Shown piece by piece: positions 59,245 through 64,000 of a stretch of 64,000 bases of DNA. The position numbers and the translations under genes are program-made. Numbering within the stretch: position 1 is the stretch's first letter; the number at the start of each line of letters is the position of its first letter. The DNA lies in NCBI RefSeq assembly GCF_050947875.1, contig NW_027460390.1, positions 1,302,001 through 1,366,000 on the forward strand. Reading direction: 5' to 3'. Source of the stretch: Dermacentor variabilis (lineage: Eukaryota; Arthropoda; Arachnida; Ixodida; Ixodidae). The notes beneath the pieces are model-generated. The model worked only from the letters and a program-made list of their open reading frames with translations. It made no database searches and was not told the DNA's origin.

Positions 59245-61239
59245 CCGCCTCTTTCATTTTCCTGTGCTGCCCTCTGCCGCACGGCGCTGAAAACGTTTTG
59301 GAAGGGTCCCGGGGCTTTCGCCGGTTCATTTGTGCACCTGCGCCCACGTGGAGTGCGCATTGGTTGTGCGTTTCGTGGATGGCAAATCATTATTAATGGC
59401 TTCTTCGGGACAGCATGTCATTCCTGGAGCCATGCAGCACTCACTGGCTACTGGTTGAGCAGGCCTGAGTGCGCTGATCTGCAAACAGTGCGGCGGATAA
59501 AGGCACGCCGAGTTCCGTTTAGCGTCACGGCTGCCTTGGGATTTGTCACTGATTTCTGCACTTGGACATCACTTTTTGTATTCTTTTTACAGATTATTTA
59601 GGTGTTTCGCATATTCAAAAAGTCTTCGAGCGCAACCTTCTACGTGGGATTTATTAAAGCGGTGCACTTGTTTACATCGATATCTACAGCCGCATGTCGT
59701 TGTCATCGTCAAATATTGCGGAAAAGGTCCATCACTGATATGAAACAGTGTCAAAATGTAGCAAAACATGCATATCTGCGCATATGTGCCATGTTGTTCC
59801 ACCATGAGACGAGTCAATATGAGCGGCGGAACCACTTAAACAACCGCAAGTGTGATACAGATACATATATTACGGGTTGTTAACTCCTTCTCGCTTTTCT
59901 TTAACTCCATCATACTTACAGTTTTAACGTGCCATAGGAGCATTATTAGAGAAAACAGTGCTCGCATAAGTGCTCATCCGTAGGCCATGTTGTTCTCTCA
60001 CGAAAACGCGCGGATGCCATCGCTCACACGGCGTTGGTATAAATGAGCGAGGCGGTTGTTTACGCTGCTGTATACCGAATACACCGTCCCTTGTTTGCCA
60101 CTTGACGCAGAGGCAAGCAGTGCATCTCTGAAATTGAGAGATGTGTCGGCAAAGCAACACGTGCAGGCCCACCGATATACGTAGCGAATGCGGCCAACAG
60201 CCTACAGGTACGGTGACGTACAGATGTTGGCACAGCGCTGTGTCGCCGCTTACCGCTTATTGTGTACGAGCCGTACGAAGCGAAGTGTAGCTGATTTCAA
60301 ATCGCTAAGGCCAGAATTGAACTATAAAAGCTGTTTCGTTCGACCTAACTGCTGACATTTCAGTTCAGGTCCGCCGGTAGCGAGCGCACGAACTCGACGG
60401 CACCAGGTTAACCTTCGCTGAACAGAATGGACATTGGCTCAACCTCCGTGGGCACGGCTTGAAAGGGTTAAAGCTTGTGCATTTCAACTTGGCAGGCGTG
60501 CTTGACTCCATTTTGAGCATGAATAATTATATATACAAGTGAAGACGCTGTTTCTATTGTGTTGTCGGTTCGACGGCCGATCGCGCGGGGTTCGGTCGAA
60601 CGATGGTCGGCACGCTGACTCTGCCGGTGCCTTCGACAAGAACGCCTGTCGCAGTACAAACCGCGCTCGTCGGTTGCGTCGTTGTCGACCTGATATGATA
60701 AAAAGGTTTCAGTGACGCACAATAGTCGGTCAATCATTGGAGTGAGCGTCTTGTCGGTCTCGTATCGACCCAGTGTTGCGGGCCTTACAAGTACGAAAAT
60801 ATGCAACGCGCTGCCGAAACCAGCAAGTGAGGACCGATGCTGCAAGAAGACTTCGTCAGCAACGTGATGTACTTAAGTGTCGCCCAAGTGTAACGCACGG
60901 TTTTTTTTCGTTAAATTAGCGAGTCATTCATGAAGGGCGGCAACTACCTGGCTCACGGTTCAGTCCCGAACTCGAACGATGCGCTGGCCGGTTTCTCTTT
61001 TAAAGTGGAGTTGCGGTCTTACGCTGCGCACGTTTTCGGCACCGTACCGATGTCGAGCTACCAGTTGAGTTTGAACGCGGTACGCGGCACGAATGTTTGT
61101 AGCAGCGCGCGTCCAAGCGCTTTCTTTTTTTTTTCGGGGGGCATCCAGGCGCGCGGCCACGCGTGAGACCCTTCCAAAACGTTTCGCGACTAATCCGCTA
61201 GGGCAGGGCGCATGCGCCGTCGCGCCATGAAAGAGGCGG
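59245..61239. mobile_element. DNA transposon, non-autonomous, 2.0 kb (U2-specific)
   Basis: Inserted in LINE-B; window bases 391-410 show the empty site (CCTATAATTGGC). The ends CCGCCTCTTTCAT and ATGAAAGAGGCGG are perfect 13 bp inverted repeats, and ACGTTTTGGAAGGGTC is a second inverted motif about 50-65 bp inside each end. Counting bases gives an AT target duplication. No transposase frame: the longest frames (for example 60468-60845 minus and 60930-61166 plus) have no recognisable domain. Confidence 0.85.
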
Positions 61240-61640
61240 ATTGGCAACGCTATCTTTATCACCCTTCCTGAAGACCGCGGGATGACCCTAGCGACTTACA
61301 TATGAATAGGGAAAGTGGATGTCGTAAGAGAAAGGTTGAAAACAAGGATCAGCGGAGGTGCAATCAGGTCGATAACATAATTAACAGGTAATATCTTCAA
61401 GTCGTCTGCATCCAACGAACCGCTATTTTTAAGGCTCCGAAATGAGGTGGTAACTTTCTGGTTATCGACAGGTGTTACGTTTCGCCTACGACGCGCGGTT
61501 TAGCCTGCGCGGCTGCAACAAAGCGGCAGACATTTTGGCCCGTTCGGCGCCGCCGCTACGCCTCCCTGCCAAGCGCGTCCAGGCATGTTCCGATGCCACG
61601 TGTCTTCATGTGCGTGTGTGAGTGTATGTGCATATTGGTG

Positions 61641-61976
61641 CCCACGCTTGTCGAAGCGCGGCAGCCGGGGAGAGGAGCTCCCAACAACTGTGAAGCAAGG
61701 GGGTCCGAGCGGCGCCGACACGACGGCTGCTCCTCCTTCTCTTCCCATTGTGCCCACGCTTGTCGAAGCGCGGCAGCCGGGGAGAGGAGCTCCCAACAAC
61801 TGTGAAGCAAGGGGGTCCGAGCGGCGCCGACACGACGGCTGCTCCTCCTTCTCTTCCCATTGTGCCCACGCTTGTCGAAGCGCGGCAGCCGGGGAGAGGA
61901 GCTCCCAACAACTGTGAAGCAAGGGGGATCCGAGTGGCGCCGACACGACGCTGCGCCACCTTATCCCATTGTTCCC
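61641..61976 (+). repeat. Three 112 bp tandem repeats in LTR U3
   Basis: Units start at 61641, 61753 and 61865 (CCCACGCTTGTCGAAGCGCG). The first two are essentially identical; the third diverges near its end. Tandem repeats in U3 often act as enhancers. They create overlapping spurious ORFs on both strands. Confidence 0.92.
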
Positions 61977-62036
61977 GAGCGGCACCGTCACGTGCTCGTC
62001 TATAGAAGGGTTCCTTCTTGCCCTCAACTGCGAGAG

Positions 62037-62044
62037 TATAAAAG
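62037..62044 (+). promoter_or_regulatory. LTR TATA box
   Basis: TATAAAAG preceded by GCGAGAG. RNA would start about 25-30 bp downstream (near 62070), giving a short R region before the AATAAA at 62153. Confidence 0.65.
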
Positions 62045-62152
62045 CAGCTGCCCCCGGACGCCAAAGGAGGGCTCCGATTTCTTCTGTTGAGTAAAGTGCA
62101 CTCCCGTCTCTCTACTTCGGTCAACCGGACCGCCAACTCTTTGCGATGTTAG

Positions 62153-62158
62153 AATAAA
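62153..62158 (+). terminator. LTR polyadenylation signal AATAAA
   Basis: AATAAA followed by a T/G-rich stretch (GTTGTTTTGTTGTT), the usual poly(A) layout of an LTR. Confidence 0.65.
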
Positions 62159-62332
62159 CAAGTTGTTTTGTTGTTACCAGTCGACTCATGCTTTGCCGGG
62201 ACCTTCGGATGCTTCCAGTTGTACCCCAGGCCGCCAGGCCAACGCTACCCTTGGGGCTTGCGACCCAGGTGCAACAACGGGCGTCAGCGCCGAGTTCCCA
62301 ACAACTCGTGCCAGCGGCGCGATTACAACAAC

Positions 62333-62352
62333 TGTCTGCCAGCGGTGAGATC
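62333..62352 (+). other. Candidate primer-binding site
   Basis: TGTCTGCCAGCGGTGAGATC just inside the LTR resembles the complement of a tRNA-Leu-like 3' end (TGG..GCAGCGGTGGGAT). A second similar stretch (TCGTGCCAGCGGCGCGAT) lies about 30 bp upstream. Weak call. Confidence 0.35.
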
Positions 62353-62645
62353 GCGACAACGGAGGCCAGCAGCGAAGAGATGCAGTTGACTGTATGCTGA
62401 GCAGCTCAACGACCATCCGGGAGCAGTGCAACGAGCCCTGTGTGATGACTGGTTGCCTGCAGCGGAACGACTGCGCTGAATTCTTGGCTACGAGGTTTGG
62501 TGAGTGCGGGACTTTCTTCTTCTGAACTTTGCCAGGCTTTTGTTAGTGTCAGAAACAGAGCTGGTAATTGTGGTTGTCGTTGCTGCCGGGTTAGTTTGCG
62601 GCAAGACAATAATAGGCAGTAGAGAAAGCAGCATTCAGAGCAGCC

Positions 62646-64000
62646 ATGGATTTGAAGTCGTTGCGCAAACCGAAATTGCTGGAGCTTGCAAGAGAGTTGG
62701 GTCTGGATGTCTCAGACAAACTCAGAAAACCTGAACTGCTAAGGGCTATTCTTGAGTTAGAGGCTGAGGATGACGAGCTGTCGGAATGCCTTGAGACCAT
62801 TGAGGAGAGGGAGACTGCAAAAAGACAGGAGCGCGAAATTAAAGAACAGAAAGAAAAAGAAGAGCGTGAACGTAAAGAACAGAAAGAAAAAGAAGAGCGT
62901 GAACGTAAAGAACAGAAAGAAAAAGAAGAGCGTGAACGTAAAGAACAGAAAGAGCGAGAGCAACAAGAGCGTGACCGTCAACACGCTTTGGAAATGAAGC
63001 GTCTTGAGGTAGAGATGGAACGCGCTCGTAATGGAAGTCAGGCACACGGTGCAGGAGAACGCGTATTGTTCAAAATGACTGACCTGATGCGGCCGTTTAA
63101 GCTTGGAGAGGACATTGGTTTGTTCCTGGTTAACTTTGAGCGAACGTGCGAGAAGCAGGGGTTCTCTCGGGAAACGTGGCCACAGCGCTTGCTCACTTTG
63201 TTACCCGGCGAGGCGGCCGACGTAGTCGCTCGCTTGGATAGAGAGGAGGCAGAGGATTTCGACAAAGTGAAATCGAGTCTGCTAAAAAAGTACAGGCTGT
63301 CAGCGGAGGCGTTCCGTCGGAAGTTTCGGGAAAATGAGAAAGGCAAAAGTGAGTCATATACAGAGTTTGCGTACAGGCTTATGTCAAACATGCAGGAGTG
63401 GCTCAAAGAAGAGAAAGCGTTTGGTGACCACGAGAAAGTTCTGCAGTGTTTCGGGCTAGAACAGTTTTATAGTCGGTTACCTGAGAACGTGCGGTACTGG
63501 GTCTTGGATAGGCCAGACGTTTGTACGGTGGCTAAAGCCGCTGAGCTAGCCGAGGAGTTTGTGACGCGTCGGGCTCGCGGAGCTAAGGACGGTCAAAAGG
63601 GTGAGTTTGGCTCGAAGTTTGAGAGGCCGAAGTTCACACCCATGAGAGCAAAGGGGAACACACGTAGTGCGGATGCGAGTGAAAGCAGTGCGACCGAACC
63701 TAAGGAGACGGCGGCAACCGAAGCCGAAGGCAGAAAGCGGTTCGAGACGAGGCAAGCGCGCATTTGTTATACGTGCCAGAAGCCGGGTCACTTTTCAGCG
63801 CAGTGTCCGGAAACAAAAACAAAAGTTGTGTTTTTGTCAATATGCAGCACTGACGAGAACATGAAGCTTCTCGAGCCTTACATGAGAGACCTCCTCGTGA
63901 ACGGGAAAGAGTGCCGAGTAATTCGCGATTCCGCAGCTACGATGGATGTAGTTCACCCGTCTTACGTAGAACCCCATATGTTCACGGGCGAGTGCGCAAG
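62646..64000 (+). CDS. gag: Gag (and start of protease) of Gypsy-class retrotransposon, runs off window
   Basis: Uninterrupted frame from ATG 62646 for 451 codons to the window edge. Residues 1-35 (MDLKSLRKPKLLELARELGL) look like a SAP-type helix pair. Residues 45-125 are a charged coiled coil containing three exact 11-residue repeats (KEQKEKEERER; bases 62841-62939). Residues about 140-300 (GEDIGLFLVNFERTCEKQGF, WPQRLLTLLPGEAADVV, YTEFAYRLMSNMQEWL) match the SCAN-like capsid region of Gypsy Gags. Residues 374-387 are a CCHC zinc knuckle (CYTCQKPGHFSAQC). At residue 428 the protease begins with RDSAATMDVVHPSYV: Asp-Ser-Ala where most retroviral-type proteases have Asp-Ser/Thr-Gly. No stop or frameshift was seen, so this copy may be young. 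Gag and protease appear fused in one frame. Confidence 0.9.
   Translation, partial: MDLKSLRKPKLLELARELGLDVSDKLRKPELLRAILELEAEDDELSECLETIEERETAKRQEREIKEQKEKEERERKEQKEKEERERKEQKEKEERERKEQKEREQQERDRQHALEMKRLEVEMERARNGSQAHGAGERVLFKMTDLMRPFKLGEDIGLFLVNFERTCEKQGFSRETWPQRLLTLLPGEAADVVARLDREEAEDFDKVKSSLLKKYRLSAEAFRRKFRENEKGKSESYTEFAYRLMSNMQEWLKEEKAFGDHEKVLQCFGLEQFYSRLPENVRYWVLDRPDVCTVAKAAELAEEFVTRRARGAKDGQKGEFGSKFERPKFTPMRAKGNTRSADASESSATEPKETAATEAEGRKRFETRQARICYTCQKPGHFSAQCPETKTKVVFLSICSTDENMKLLEPYMRDLLVNGKECRVIRDSAATMDVVHPSYVEPHMFTGECA

Larger units (their letters stand above)
57515..61472 (-). mobile_element. LINE-B, 3' part to RT fingers, with nested DNA transposon (U2)
   Basis: From the tail at 57515: C-terminus (58403-57882), thumb (KNPDELIRKAGELLVILERW and AAKTKAIISRPKSKNV, 58762-58538), catalytic region damaged (reads SAVDTNMFFSG where an ADD box is expected), VPQGSVLGP (about 58860), and palm/fingers (SFTKNRSTETALL, LALCIDFKKAFESLN; 59141-58872). 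It is split by the element 59245-61239 and continues to 61472, where the LTR element begins. 58838 onward matches window base 1 onward. Confidence 0.85.
61473..62330 (+). mobile_element. 5' LTR of a Gypsy-class retrotransposon
   Basis: Homology to window bases 391-630 ends at 61472 and new sequence begins TGTTACGTTTC, a typical LTR start. The end is ambiguous: either ...GATTACAACA at 62330 or ...GTTCCCAACA near 62303, since a short sequence around the end is duplicated. Inside are three 112 bp tandem repeats (U3), a TATA box and an AATAAA signal. The 3' LTR lies beyond the window, so the target duplication cannot be checked. Confidence 0.8.

Noticed and set aside
59924..60172. Possible THAP domain in the 2 kb transposon (minus strand)
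   Set aside because: A few Cys and Trp residues are present but the C2CH spacing and proline/tryptophan motifs do not fit.
61621..61980. CRISPR-like array
   Set aside because: Repeats are 112 bp, directly adjacent with no spacers, and the genome is eukaryotic.
61500..62136. Overlapping frames of 60-176 codons in the LTR on both strands
   Set aside because: Created by the 112 bp tandem repeat (112 is not a multiple of 3, so the same protein blocks recur in shifted frames); they lie in U3.
62757..63047. Phe/Leu-rich minus-strand frame resembling membrane segments
   Set aside because: Antisense of the Lys/Glu-rich coiled-coil repeats of Gag.

Overview
This is animal nuclear DNA, most likely from a hard tick (Ixodidae). 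There are no operons or dense genes. The window is packed with decayed LINEs (RTE, I-like with RNase H, and CR1/Jockey-like), tRNA-derived SINEs of the kind described as Ruka in Rhipicephalus, hAT and THAP-bearing DNA transposons, minisatellites and a young Gypsy-class LTR element. The tick assignment is inference from recognised repeat families; no species-diagnostic gene is present.

The dominant architecture is a head-to-tail segmental duplication of a roughly 32 kb unit. Unit U1 runs about 5592-37497 and unit U2 about 37662-61472. Bases 1-630 match 58838-61472, so the window opens inside the tail of a preceding unit (U0). By eye the copies agree at roughly 93-95%. Matching blocks are 5592-12323 with 37662-46054, 15625-22435 with 46055-53060, 30552-34098 with 53062-56840, and 35959-37497 with 56841-58735. 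Interruptions of the match are insertions or deletions that can be read against the other unit, giving empty-site proof for several mobile elements.

Layout: 1-3260 LINE-B (minus strand, ORF1 and endonuclease). 3390-5150 LINE-C (minus). 5190-5585 Gypsy 3' relic. U1 then has anonymous sequence; a broken unknown gene (8408-9392); SINEs and a CTAT microsatellite; a minisatellite foldback-like structure (11440-18980) split by a hAT element that itself carries a THAP element; an F-box/LRR pseudogene (19430-20663, minus); an RNase H LINE relic; an RTE (minus); an I-like LINE (plus); a Tc1/mariner-like relic; and LINE-A and LINE-B 3' ends, with a nearly intact RTE inserted into LINE-A. U2 repeats this order, lacks about 8.1 kb (U1 22436-30551), and carries its own insertions: a THAP element (39786-41161), a Ruka-like SINE (53565-53795), two hairpin-forming SINE-like inserts, and a 2 kb DNA transposon (59245-61239). 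From 61473 an LTR retrotransposon runs off the window; its gag (62646-64000) is the longest undamaged reading frame seen.

No intact host gene is demonstrable. The two host-like genes, an F-box/LRR protein and a protein of unknown family, are broken in both units. The unknown gene's main lesions are shared by both copies, so it died before the duplication; U2 added further stops.
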